The position numbers and the translations under genes are program-made. A stretch of 64,000 nt of DNA. Source: Amycolatopsis sp. WQ 127309. Lineage in GTDB: Bacteria > Actinomycetota > Actinomycetes > Mycobacteriales > Pseudonocardiaceae. Position 1 is the stretch's first letter; each line of letters begins with the position of its first letter. The stretch spans positions 9,809,001-9,873,000 of the forward strand of contig NZ_CP095481.1 of the NCBI RefSeq assembly GCF_023023025.1, in the 5' to 3' direction. This document shows, piece by piece, positions 34,207 to 43,670 of the stretch. The notes below the pieces were generated by a model. It did no database searches, was not told where the DNA came from, and saw only the letters and a program-made list of their open reading frames with translations.

Positions 34207-37200
34207 CGACCAGCTGGCTCGTGCCGGCGGCGGAGTTGTCCAGATCGTTCGAAACGTAGGCTCGTCCGGGCCGGGTTGCCGAGGGCCGTTTGTGCATCGC
34301 AGCGATCCGCGGGAACGCGGTCACCGCGCCGAGGTCACCGATGCCGGTCAGGAAGACCAGCTGCACGCCGCTCGCCTTTGCCACCCGCCGCTGCAAATCG
34401 AGAAACGGCAGGTAGTTGGCCTTGCCGAGCGGGTTGTCCAGCGGTACCAAGCCGCCCACCGAGCTGGTGCCCCGGCCGGTCCGCTGTTCGGTGCGCAGCC
34501 GGGCCATGACGCAGAAGAGCACCAGCGACGCGGTGAGGTTTTCCCCGCCGGACCACTTGCGCATGTCTTCAACCGCCGTCCGCCCGGTCGGCTGATCCGG
34601 CGCGGGCTTGAGGACCGATGCCCGGAACCCCGCGGTCACGGCGGCTTCGGTCGCCCGCCAGAGCAGTTCGGTCGGGTCGGTCTCCACCCTGCCCGCGCCC
34701 ACCATCCGGTCCACCAGCTCGCCGATGCGCAACTCCGCCTGCTCCCGCGTCGGACGTTGCTTGGCGTCGACGGACAGGAACCGGAAACCCGCCCACGGGC
34801 CCACGCCCTCCGGCAGCTCGGACAAGGCCGATGCCCGGCCGAGCAGCCGCAGCGCGTCATCCACGAGATCGCCCAAACGCGACACCACGTTCTGCTTGTG
34901 CTCTTGGACCTGGGCCAGCTGCCGGCTGATGGCCCGCTGCCGGGTCTCCAGGTCGTCGGCGAGCTCGGCCGCGCGCGCGGCGACGCGCTCGTACAGGTGC
35001 TCGCTGCGGAACAGGTCCCTGAGCCGGCGCACTGCTTGGCCGTTCTCGTCCTCGGCCACCGCGGCGAACCGGTCGTCCGCTGCCCAGGTCCGGAGGTTCT
35101 CTGCCTGCTGGGAACGGCTTGTGAGGAGGCCGTTGTACTCGCTCTCCTGCGCTTCGAACTCCTGCACAAGCCGCTCGGCCTTCGCCCGGATGTCGTCATC
35201 GCGGTCCGGGACGATCCCACTCGCGAGGTCGGCGGGATCGACGCTCCGGAACAGGTTGGCCTGGTCGTGGAGGACGCCGACCAGGCTCTTCGCGTCGTCG
35301 GCCGCGCGACCGGCGTCGTCGCGCTCCCGCTCCAGCAGGCCCGCCGTCAGCTGGAGGCCGGTCGCGAGCTCGTTGGATTCCGCCGCGTGCCGGAGGGCAT
35401 CCCCTCGGTCGGCCAGTTCCAGCACCTGTTCCGTATGGCGGGTCCGCCCGCGGGGAGCCGCAGTCCGCAACTCCGTCTCGGCCTCTCGAGACTCCGCTTC
35501 GGCCGCGCCGAGCCTGCGTTCGGTCGCGGTGCGCTCCGCACGCACCCGATCCAGGGCATCTTGGCGAAGCTCGCGATCTTCGGCGACCGTGGTCGCCAGG
35601 AGCTCGGCGGCCCGCGCCTTGACCAGGTCGGCGTGGCGTTCCCACCTTTGCGCTCCGGCGCGAACGGTCTTCTCGGCTTCCGCCTCGGCGCGGCGAAGTT
35701 CGGCTTCGGGAAACTGCCGGCGCAGGAGTTCCCTGCTTTCGTTCACCACCGCCTCGGCGCTCTCCATGCTCTTGTCGGTGCGAACCGAGAGCGCCGGCAG
35801 CGTGGCGCGGACGGCGGCCCAGGTTCGCCTGCTCGCCTCTAGTCCGCGGCTCTCGTCACGGAAGCGCTCGATGTCGACGTCGGCGGCTTCGTAGATCGCG
35901 ACCGCGGCCGCTTCCGCCTCTTTTTCGGCCTCCTGCAGTCCTGGGATGCCTTCCATCCTCGCGCCGGCCGGATTCACGACCTCCTGCTCCTCAAGCGCCA
36001 GGTCCTCCACCAGGGTCAATGCGATGCGAAGCTCCGGAAGACCCGTGCGCAGGCGGGTGTGTTCCTCGATGACCTCCGCGTGTCGGCTGCGCACGTCGTC
36101 TCGGTGGATCATCGCGGCCGACTCCGCGGTCTCGGCATCCCGCCACGCGGCCTCGGCCACCCGACGGCGGCTGCGCAACCCGGTGACGCCGTCCTCCGGG
36201 AAGGCCGCCACCAGCGCCCGGATACCGGCAAGCTTTGCCGCTTCGTCATCGCGTTGCCGGATCAGCCGGTCGAGCCGGTCCTGTCCGGCCGTCAGCCGAT
36301 CCGCACGACGGCGGAGTTCCTCGGCCGCGGCATCCACGTCGTAGCGCGCCGCCGCCGGACCGAGCACGACTCGCGGCGTCAGTGCCTCTTGGAAGACGCG
36401 CACCGAAGCGACCACGACAGCGTCGTCCGGTACCGTTTCGATCCGCTCGGCTGCCTCGGCGGGATCGCCGTAGACGACGACCCCTTCCACGACCTCGGGC
36501 AGCTCGGCGATTTTCGTCCGCTGATCCTCGGCGGGCACGTGGCTCGCGAGGTAGCTCCACCCGGAGAACGCGGTGACACCGGCCGCGCGCAGCTCGGACA
36601 GCACCGCGCCGACCGCGGGCCGAGGTGGCAGGAACCCCTGCGCCCGCAGGCCTTCCACCGCGTTCTCGTCCTGGACCAGTCCGGCTCGGACGCCAAGGAT
36701 CTCGGCCTCGAGCCCGGCGCCCGAGCCGGTGAGCAGCGCGATCGCGTCGGACGCCGATTCGGTCAGATCGACCGAATCCGCCTGCAACAGCTGGCGCAGC
36801 CGGGCATCGTCGCCGAGCCGCGCCGCACGGCTCTCCAGTTCCGCCAGCTCGGTCTGCAACCGATCGCGGACCAGGCCGGACCGCTCACGTTCCCGCCTGG
36901 CCGACTCGCAGCCGGCGTCAGCCGAAACAAGACCGCTCTCCAACGACCCGCGTTCGCCTGCCAGTCGTTCCAGTTCCGCCGTGCACTCACGCAGCCGGTG
37001 GCGATACCTCTCAACCGAGGCTTCCAGCCGTTCGGACGGCTCCAGTGTCCCGCTCTCGACGGCAGCGGCCCGGGTCGTCTGGAAGCGATTGACCCGCTCG
37101 GTCAGCTCCCGGAGTTCGGATGCCAGTCCGACATACTGCTCGTGAGCCGTCCGGCGGGCACGCTCGGCCGCTTCCTTCTCCCGCTGTGCGGCCGTCACCG

Positions 37201-38524
37201 CCGACGTGAGCGAGTCGAGCCGGAGCCGCGCGCCTTCAGCCACTGCCTCGAGCGCGCCTGCCCACTCCGCTTGCGCCGCTTCGACCAGCTCGACCAACGG
37301 CTGAGCCTCGTCCGCAGCGGCGGCAAGGGCCCGCTGGCGAACGGACAGCGCCGCGATCGCTTCGTCCAAAGCGGCTCGGTCCCCGACCGCCTCCCACGCG
37401 GCCGTGTCGAGGGCGAGTGCTTCGGCTCGCTCGGTCACGTCGCGGACATCCTCCCGTGCAGTCCGGACCCGGAACACGGCGGCAAGCCGCAGGTACTCGT
37501 CGCGTTGACGGCGCGCCGCGTCGGCTTCTGCGCGCTTCTCCTTGAACCGTTCGTCCAGGTGCGCCTGCCGTTCACTCTCCAGGCGATGAAGCGTGGTCGC
37601 GGTTTCAGCCTTGTCCAGCAACGCCTTTTTGAAGCCCGCGACACGGGCTCGCTCCTCGTCGCGGGCCGTCGTCGCTGCGACCACCTTGCGGTGAGCCTCG
37701 CCCAGAGTGACCACCTTCGGCTGTGCTTCCGCGCAGAACTCCCGCTCGGCCTCGTAGCCGGGCTGCTTCGCGATTTCTTTCTGCGTTTCGGAAAGCAGGT
37801 CGCGCACGGGCATGGTCCGGTTGCGGTCACTGACGAACTTCAGCAGGTAGCGGACGAATGCACCCGGCGAGTCGATTCCGTCGAACAACGCCTCGATGCC
37901 GCCTTCGGTGGCGTTGACCTCGGTGAAGTAGCGGAACAGATCCGGGTCGAAACGCCGCTCGCGCAGCGCTTGGTGCCATTCCGCGATCGTCGAACCGGCG
38001 ACCACGACGTTCACTCCACGCGCCGCCAGCTCGTTGAGGTGTCTGCGGAAACCGTCCCGGTCGCAGCGACCGGAGGTCCGGAAGGTGAACGGCAGGTCGT
38101 CGAGGGCCGAGCCCTCGACCGCCGGCTCGGGGTGTACGCACCACCAGGTCCGTTTCAGGTTCTCCTTGCCCGCGGCGTTGTAGTCGCGTGGCCGCTGCCG
38201 TCCGTCCCATTCGTAGATCGCCCCGGTCAGCAGGACGCGGCCTTCGGGATCGGTCCACTCGGCGACGACGTGCGCGGTGTCGTGGCTTTGAACCAGGTCT
38301 TCAAGCGTCCGCTTCTTCGTCCGGGTGGCGAGGAAGTCACGGCGGTCGGGCAGGATCAGCGCCAGCAACAGGGACAACATAGTCGTCTTGCCGGCGCCGT
38401 TACGCAGCCACACGATGCTGTCCGCGGGCGCGCCGTCGGCATCGGTCAGGTCGACGAGCAGATCCGAGAACCGGTTGTCGGGCACGCCGATCGAGTCCAG
38501 GTAGAACCGGCGAAGGCGGTACAT
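34175..38524 (-). CDS. jetC: Wadjet JetC, SMC/MukB-like ATPase
   Basis: A 1449-aa SMC-like motor. Walker A is at residues 40-49 (LRNGAGKTTM). The middle consists of long Glu/Arg/Ala-rich coiled coils interrupted by a hinge-like segment near 600-720. The C-terminal head has the ABC signature KWSGGENLTASLVLF and a Walker-B-like VPLDNPLGKAN (Asp-Asn), then VFLTGIGD. It is longer than many JetC proteins, which suggests a subtype other than the classical type I; I cannot assign the subtype by eye. It begins directly before the JetB stop, with no gap, and overlaps JetD. It loads on and extrudes DNA loops together with JetA and JetB. Confidence 0.9.
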   Translation of the reverse strand: MYRLRRFYLDSIGVPDNRFSDLLVDLTDADGAPADSIVWLRNGAGKTTMLSLLLALILPDRRDFLATRTKKRTLEDLVQSHDTAHVVAEWTDPEGRVLLTGAIYEWDGRQRPRDYNAAGKENLKRTWWCVHPEPAVEGSALDDLPFTFRTSGRCDRDGFRRHLNELAARGVNVVVAGSTIAEWHQALRERRFDPDLFRYFTEVNATEGGIEALFDGIDSPGAFVRYLLKFVSDRNRTMPVRDLLSETQKEIAKQPGYEAEREFCAEAQPKVVTLGEAHRKVVAATTARDEERARVAGFKKALLDKAETATTLHRLESERQAHLDERFKEKRAEADAARRQRDEYLRLAAVFRVRTAREDVRDVTERAEALALDTAAWEAVGDRAALDEAIAALSVRQRALAAAADEAQPLVELVEAAQAEWAGALEAVAEGARLRLDSLTSAVTAAQREKEAAERARRTAHEQYVGLASELRELTERVNRFQTTRAAAVESGTLEPSERLEASVERYRHRLRECTAELERLAGERGSLESGLVSADAGCESARRERERSGLVRDRLQTELAELESRAARLGDDARLRQLLQADSVDLTESASDAIALLTGSGAGLEAEILGVRAGLVQDENAVEGLRAQGFLPPRPAVGAVLSELRAAGVTAFSGWSYLASHVPAEDQRTKIAELPEVVEGVVVYGDPAEAAERIETVPDDAVVVASVRVFQEALTPRVVLGPAAARYDVDAAAEELRRRADRLTAGQDRLDRLIRQRDDEAAKLAGIRALVAAFPEDGVTGLRSRRRVAEAAWRDAETAESAAMIHRDDVRSRHAEVIEEHTRLRTGLPELRIALTLVEDLALEEQEVVNPAGARMEGIPGLQEAEKEAEAAAVAIYEAADVDIERFRDESRGLEASRRTWAAVRATLPALSVRTDKSMESAEAVVNESRELLRRQFPEAELRRAEAEAEKTVRAGAQRWERHADLVKARAAELLATTVAEDRELRQDALDRVRAERTATERRLGAAEAESREAETELRTAAPRGRTRHTEQVLELADRGDALRHAAESNELATGLQLTAGLLERERDDAGRAADDAKSLVGVLHDQANLFRSVDPADLASGIVPDRDDDIRAKAERLVQEFEAQESEYNGLLTSRSQQAENLRTWAADDRFAAVAEDENGQAVRRLRDLFRSEHLYERVAARAAELADDLETRQRAISRQLAQVQEHKQNVVSRLGDLVDDALRLLGRASALSELPEGVGPWAGFRFLSVDAKQRPTREQAELRIGELVDRMVGAGRVETDPTELLWRATEAAVTAGFRASVLKPAPDQPTGRTAVEDMRKWSGGENLTASLVLFCVMARLRTEQRTGRGTSSVGGLVPLDNPLGKANYLPFLDLQRRVAKASGVQLVFLTGIGDLGAVTAFPRIAAMHKRPSATRPGRAYVSNDLDNSAAGTSQLVDVASSVRREP

Positions 38525-39262
38525 CTAGTCACGCTCCTCTTCCGTCTGCCGCGCTTGGGCGAACACGGCGTATACGGCGTCCTCAGTCACCTCGGCCAAG
38601 CCGATCCGAAACCGGTCGTTGAGCTGGTAGGCCTCACCGCGCTCGTCGTCGAGTGCCGGCTCGCGCCGGGCACGGCCCTTGTCGACGAGGTACTGCAAGA
38701 GCGCGTGGACGTAGTAGCGGCGGTTGTCTCGGCTGCGGCCGCTGTCGTTCAGCGGGACCTCAGGTAGGTCGAGCCATATCTTCGCCGCCTCACCGAGCTG
38801 GCGGCTCCGCGTCTCCTCGGCGTCGTCGGCCGCATCGGCGGCGGTTCTCGCATGGCGAGTGAGGAAGCGTTGCAGTTCGGCGGTCCGCACGCCGGGACTG
38901 CCCGAGTCGAGCAACGCTTCTCCGTTCGGATAGGCGTAGGCGGCCAGTCCGACCAGAACCAGGCCGAAGCAGTGCCGGTCCTGCAGCTGCTTCGGCCCGG
39001 TCCGCCGCGGCAGGCCGCTGTTGTCCAGCGTGACCGCGAACGGACCGTCCGATGCTCCCGTGACCAGCAGGCCCAGCTGGGTCGGCAGGTGGACGCGGAT
39101 CCCCAGGCCGTCAGCGATCCGGCCGACAACCTCCGCGAACTCCGTGTCCGTCCGGTACCGGTCGAGCAACGCCCGGTACGGACTGTCCGGTGTCGGACGG
39201 TGTTTCGGCACGAGCGCGAATCGCACGAGGGAAGCAGCGTCACCCACATCGGTCAGGTTCAT
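38525..39262 (-). CDS. jetB: Wadjet JetB, MukE-like kite subunit
   Basis: A 245-aa protein of DUF4194/MukE-like character. It has tandem winged-helix regions, with RRYYVHALLQYLVDKG near 180 and a C-terminal YQLNDRFRIGLAEV. No catalytic motif is expected. In the Wadjet complex JetB dimers bind the JetA kleisin and DNA. The ATG at 39262 overlaps the JetA stop by four bases, and its stop abuts the JetC start, so all four jet genes are translationally coupled. Assignment rests on position, size and fold features rather than on a single strong motif. Confidence 0.82.
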   Translation of the reverse strand: MNLTDVGDAASLVRFALVPKHRPTPDSPYRALLDRYRTDTEFAEVVGRIADGLGIRVHLPTQLGLLVTGASDGPFAVTLDNSGLPRRTGPKQLQDRHCFGLVLVGLAAYAYPNGEALLDSGSPGVRTAELQRFLTRHARTAADAADDAEETRSRQLGEAAKIWLDLPEVPLNDSGRSRDNRRYYVHALLQYLVDKGRARREPALDDERGEAYQLNDRFRIGLAEVTEDAVYAVFAQARQTEEERD

Positions 39263-40857
39263 TCCGCTCCCATCAGGTCACCCGCGCTCACCGCGTCGAT
39301 CCGGTCGAGTGCCGCGGGTGTGGCCAGCAGCAGATCGGGTCCGGAGAACCGCGGATCCACGAGTGTGGTGTCGTCGTCGACCGCGGCCAGCGCCGCGACT
39401 GCGGCGGCCAGGTCCGGCCGCGCCGGCAGCTCGTCGCCTGTAAGTTCCGAGGTGTTCACGAACACGTAGAAGGCCGCGCCCCACAGCACGTCGAGGAGGC
39501 GGACAGGCTCTGCGACCCGATCGGCGGCTTCCCGCCCCGCGGCCAGCAGGTCAGACAAGCGCGCCGGCGCGTGCGCGGCCGCGGAGAGGATATCGGCGGC
39601 ACAGGCAGCGATGTCGTCCGGCACCGAATCGTGGAGTTCCTCCCCGAGCTCGCCCAGGTCATCGACATCGGGAGCGCGCATCTCCCGTGCGGTGGGCTCC
39701 CGGAGAAGCTGCTTGAGCAGGTCGTCGAGGCCCCACTGCGGCGTGACGCGCGGCGGCGATACCCCGGCGATCAGGATCCCGGCGACCACCTCGAACTCGG
39801 GATCGTCGGCGACCAGGCTCGGCACCAGCACCTGCTCGCCCAGGTCAATCGCGGCGGCGAGCCCCCGGGGCTGGAAGCGCTGCACCTCCTGGGCCGCCAA
39901 GAACACCGGGATGGCCTGCTGGAGGTAGAGCTCCAACCGCACCCATACGTCCTGCCCGCGGGCGACGGTCTCCTCGATCAGGCGGCAGACCCCGGCGGCT
40001 CCTGGATCCTCACCCGATCGTCGGGCGAGATCGCGGAGCTGCCGGTCCTTGTCGAGTTGCTGCCCGATCTTTTCCAGGACGTTTTCGAGCCAGCCGGGCA
40101 TCTCACCGGCCCAGTCGACGCTGCGGATGTCACGGCGCGTGTCATCCAGCTTCTCCCGCAGGCTGGCCGAGAGCCCCTGGGCAGTCCGCGTCGCCTGCTT
40201 GGCGGTCGCGAGCGCCTTGTCGAACTCGCCGGAGTTCATCTGGATCTCGACCATGATCTTGAGCGCGAGCGCCTGATCGGCCAGATTCGTGTTGAGGGCC
40301 TGCAGGAACACGAGGATCGCGGGGTCGGTCGCCTTGATCGCGATCCCCTCTACCTCCTCGGTGAGGGTCAAGAGCTGAAACCGGTACGCAACGGCCTCAC
40401 TCCACTGTTCGCCGTCGGCCGCCGGTTCACGCCAGAGCACCTCGTGCGGACGCCCGTCATTGAGCAGCGTGTTGAGGACGACTTTGGCCACCTTCGCCCA
40501 CGGCCGGCTGTCATCGTCCGGGCTCATCCGGCGCGCGGCGAGCATCAGGTGGTCGACGATCGCGGCCGGGCTGACCGACCCCTCCATACTGGCCTGGTTC
40601 AGCACGACAAAGTCGATCAGCCGCAGGGCGAGCTGGGGCAGGTCGTACCGCCGGTGGTCGAATCCGGCACGCGGAGCCGCACGGTTCACCAGTTCGAAGA
40701 CCGGTTGCAGCAGCTGCAGCGCCTGCCATCGCGCGTGCAGCTCGCCGCCGGCACGATCACCGGCTGCCCCTGTCATCGGCACCTCCAGGCCCTCCCCGAC
40801 CTCTCGCGGTGTAGTCGGAAGGCGAAACCACGCATTACGCTGGAACGCGATCTTCAC
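39259..40857 (-). CDS. jetA: Wadjet JetA, MukF-like kleisin
   Basis: A 532-aa helical protein opening the operon with a GTG start. The N-terminal part (WQALQLLQPVFELVNR) resembles the MukF/JetA winged-helix dimerisation region, and the centre holds a kleisin-like long helix block (KALATAKQATRTAQGLSASL, then REKLDDTRRDIRSVDW). It bridges the two JetC heads. No strong ribosome site was seen before the GTG, so the start is less certain than those downstream. As first gene of a complete jetABCD set it defines a full Wadjet anti-plasmid system. Confidence 0.82.
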   Translation of the reverse strand: MKIAFQRNAWFRLPTTPREVGEGLEVPMTGAAGDRAGGELHARWQALQLLQPVFELVNRAAPRAGFDHRRYDLPQLALRLIDFVVLNQASMEGSVSPAAIVDHLMLAARRMSPDDDSRPWAKVAKVVLNTLLNDGRPHEVLWREPAADGEQWSEAVAYRFQLLTLTEEVEGIAIKATDPAILVFLQALNTNLADQALALKIMVEIQMNSGEFDKALATAKQATRTAQGLSASLREKLDDTRRDIRSVDWAGEMPGWLENVLEKIGQQLDKDRQLRDLARRSGEDPGAAGVCRLIEETVARGQDVWVRLELYLQQAIPVFLAAQEVQRFQPRGLAAAIDLGEQVLVPSLVADDPEFEVVAGILIAGVSPPRVTPQWGLDDLLKQLLREPTAREMRAPDVDDLGELGEELHDSVPDDIAACAADILSAAAHAPARLSDLLAAGREAADRVAEPVRLLDVLWGAAFYVFVNTSELTGDELPARPDLAAAVAALAAVDDDTTLVDPRFSGPDLLLATPAALDRIDAVSAGDLMGAE

Positions 40858-41110
40858 CTGAATGCGCGAGCAGGCCCTGCTCGATGTCGACTTCGCATCG
40901 TGGCCTTCGCGTTAAAGTGGCCGCTCATCGTGCGGATCTTGAGAACCGGCGACTTCTTCGCCTCCGGCCAGGTCATGCACGCTCGGCCAGCCCGGCATCG
41001 CCTTCAGCGGCGCAGTCAGCGTCAACCGCTGTCGCCGCGCCCGTGCGTGTCATAAAGCCAGCCTGTAGTTACCGGCCACTTACAATGCAACACGAGAGAT
41101 ACGAGCTGCA

Positions 41111-42892
41111 ATGCGGCCATTCGGGTGCAGATCAGCCCATCGTCTCCGCGGCGAGAACCTGCTCGAGCCCGGCGACCTCGATCTCGCCGGCACCCCGGGA
41201 CGGCTGCGGGCTCTGGTGCCGAAATCGGTCCAATTCCCGATCGGTCGCGGCGTGGGCATGTACACCGTGCGCGAACTGGGCCGCTACGCCGCGGAAGCGT
41301 TCGGGGTGCCGAACGTAACCGCCCGCGAAGTGCGAGGCCACTGGTTTTCCGCGCAAGCCAAACGGGTCGTCACCGCAGGTCTGGACGCCGATCTGCTCGA
41401 CGAGAGCGGACTGCCCGCGATCATCAAGGCCTCCGGCGGCGAGCGGCTGCGCGTCCTGGCGCTATACCACACCCAGCGCACCCGCGCCCGGCTGCGGCGG
41501 CTGCTGGCCCACCACTTCGCCCGGCCATACCTCTCGGAGGGCGTCCCGGAGGACACGGTGGTCCAAGCCGGAGCACACGTCGAAGTCATGTTCCACCATG
41601 CGGCCTCGCTGCTGGCCCACGGCAGCGGACACCGCGAGCGCGACGCGGCGCTCAATCAGGTTCCGCACGTCGTCGCTCCGGACGGGACCCGAGTCCTGGC
41701 GCTGTGTGAAACCGAGTTCGACGGCCGGCCGCTCGACGAGGACGCGAAGCCCGTGGTCAGCCGGATGCTCGCCGAGCGCAGTGTCTTGGCCCAGTTCCTC
41801 GTGACGGCCGAGGCCGCGGAGGATCCGGCGAAAGATCACGCTGGCAACAACGCATTGGCCGACCTGCTGCGAGCTGCTGGTCTGGTCCACCCGAGATTGA
41901 CCACTGCGCTGGCCTCGGGCAGCCTCGGGGCGGCTGATCCGGTCACCTACGTCGGCCTGCACGTGCGAGCACAGCGCGGGGCGGCCTGGACCAAGGGCGC
42001 ACCGAAGCTCAGCTGGTCGCTCGTCGCCATGATTCCCGACGGCGAGCATTGGCGGACTCTCGCTTATCAGTTCTCACCGCACCCGAAGACCGGCAGAGGA
42101 ACCGGGTGGCAGGACTACTTCATCGCGAACACGGCGTTCCGCGCCCACCCGCTGCCTGACGGCAAGCGGCAGGACGAAGGCCTCGTCGCGGCGATCGACA
42201 CCGCACTCGGTCAGCTGCGCCCGCACGTGGCCACAGGTGCGGGCTACGTGGTGATGGTCTCCGGCGACAGCTCGCGCTCGTTGTGGCCGTTGCTGGCGAA
42301 CAAGAACCTCGATGTCGAACCGGACGCCGCGGGCCGGATCGGCGGCCGGCCGGCCTTGCCCGGCTGGGACCCTGCGCTCGGGCACCGCCCGCGAGCCGTC
42401 GTCCGCGTCACGTCGGGGACGCGCGACCTGCCACGCCCGGTCGAGGTGCGCAAACCCGCCGCGGTGGCGGGGAAAGACCCGCGCATAGTGAAGACGACGC
42501 GGTCGCTGTACCAGCTCGAAGATTCAGTTTCCGCGAACACGTGGATCTTGGCCAACGTCCCTCGCCAGTTCGCCGGCAGCGGACGGCACAGCCGAGCGGG
42601 CCTCGACAGCGGGCGCTGGTCCACGGAAGCGGAAACGAGCAAGCACGCGTGGTACGCCCTTACCAGTACCGAGATCGTGGTCGTCGGATCGGGCTCGGAC
42701 CCGCAACGCTACGCCGTCGCAGCGGCGCGGTTGTGTGACCACGCGGTGTCCTGGGACGAGCGAACCAGCTATCCGGCGCCGGTTCACCTGGCGGCGTTGA
42801 TGGATCGCAACCACCCCGAGTACCGGCGGACCGTCGACTGGACCGACGAAACGCAGGGCGAAGAATTACCGACGCGATGGCCTAGCGATTAA
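41111..42892 (+). CDS. 5'-truncated pPIWI-RE protein (MID plus RNase H-like modules)
   Basis: A 593-aa protein matching the C-terminal two thirds of pPIWI-RE proteins, the prokaryotic PIWI family linked to restriction endonucleases. The MID-like part has RGVGMYTVRELGRYAAEAFG and REVRGHWFSAQAKRV. The RNase H-like module includes VTYVGLHVRAQRGAAWTKGA, the WPLLANKNLD block and a C-terminal RLCDHAVSWDERTSYPAPVH. Full-length relatives are about 900 aa; the N-terminal X domain is missing, and upstream sequence to the stop at 41054 is not homologous. The usual DinG-type helicase and REase partners of the three-gene island are not adjacent, so it is probably a remnant, though the frame is intact. Confidence 0.72.
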   Translation: MRPFGCRSAHRLRGENLLEPGDLDLAGTPGRLRALVPKSVQFPIGRGVGMYTVRELGRYAAEAFGVPNVTAREVRGHWFSAQAKRVVTAGLDADLLDESGLPAIIKASGGERLRVLALYHTQRTRARLRRLLAHHFARPYLSEGVPEDTVVQAGAHVEVMFHHAASLLAHGSGHRERDAALNQVPHVVAPDGTRVLALCETEFDGRPLDEDAKPVVSRMLAERSVLAQFLVTAEAAEDPAKDHAGNNALADLLRAAGLVHPRLTTALASGSLGAADPVTYVGLHVRAQRGAAWTKGAPKLSWSLVAMIPDGEHWRTLAYQFSPHPKTGRGTGWQDYFIANTAFRAHPLPDGKRQDEGLVAAIDTALGQLRPHVATGAGYVVMVSGDSSRSLWPLLANKNLDVEPDAAGRIGGRPALPGWDPALGHRPRAVVRVTSGTRDLPRPVEVRKPAAVAGKDPRIVKTTRSLYQLEDSVSANTWILANVPRQFAGSGRHSRAGLDSGRWSTEAETSKHAWYALTSTEIVVVGSGSDPQRYAVAAARLCDHAVSWDERTSYPAPVHLAALMDRNHPEYRRTVDWTDETQGEELPTRWPSD

Positions 42893-43670
42893 GCTTCGTC
42901 GGCGAGTAACTAATAGCAAGCAGCGCGAGTTGTGCTCTCCTCCGACGAGGATTCTTTCGACGCGCGCAACGCCCAGCCGACCGCGATGTGTCACCGGGGA
43001 CTTGAGTCCACAGGGTGTCCGAGGACGATCTTGCTCGGCAGCGACAACCCTTAGCCTCCAAGAGGTTCAGTAGCTAAGTAAACTCAGGGCTTCGAAGACG
43101 CGGCACCCCGTTGGACCTCACAGCGCAACCGCCGACTGCAGACGCGGCAGGTGTCCGCGCGCGGGTTGGCGGTCGACGGGTACGCCACGGCCCGCCAGCT
43201 TCAATGCTTCACTCACTCTCCCAAAGTCGGATCTCGTGAGCAGCACCGAAATCAGCGTGACAGCTTTCGAGTACAACGATGTCCGGCGTGCCGCAAGCGC
43301 CAAGGGGCGGATCACGGATCGTCCGTTCGAATACGACCTCGACGGCACCGGCCGTGAGCACTTCGCTCGGCATTTGGGCACTTGCAATGAGACGCTTACC
43401 TGCGACCGTCCACGCTACGGCCACGTCGGAATGACTTCGGTTACTGCCCGCTCGATCACGACTTTCGTCGTTGCGCGCACGTCGCTCGCCCTCCAGCAAT
43501 GTACCTGCCCCAGAGAGCCACCGGATGGCGGGGCTAGCGATCCCGTGTCCCCCTGTAGTGCGGCGGCCTGTATGACGGCGAGTACTTCGGGCCCGGCGGA
43601 GGCAAGAACTGCGCCAACCGCCACACACCAGCTAGCGACAGCCAGCTGGTGTCATCCACAGCGGATGCGT
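42893..43670. other. Intergenic, contains left copy of the island repeat
   Basis: No supported gene in 778 bp. It contains the 69-bp direct repeat copy at 43015 and an inverted pair TCGTCGG (42896-42902) / CCGACGA (42942-42948). A minus-strand frame at 43209-43628 was examined and not supported. Confidence 0.5.
43015..43083 (+). repeat. Direct repeat, left copy (candidate island boundary)
   Basis: A 69-bp sequence that recurs in the same orientation at 56013-56081 with 56 of 69 identical bases by hand count; the first 23 bases are identical. It contains the palindrome GTCCGAGGAC (43017-43026) and an inverted pair CTTAGC (43050-43055) / GCTAAG (43073-43078). The two copies bracket the helicase/NaeI block. 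Confidence 0.7.

Noticed and set aside
36059..38767. 902-codon plus-strand frame
   Set aside because: It is antisense to JetC, whose motifs are unambiguous; no domain is visible in the antisense text.
43209..43628. Minus-strand frame of 139 codons between the left repeat and the helicase
   Set aside because: The C-terminal half is moderately protein-like, but there is no ribosome site and no recognisable family. The N-terminal half is Arg-rich shadow text.
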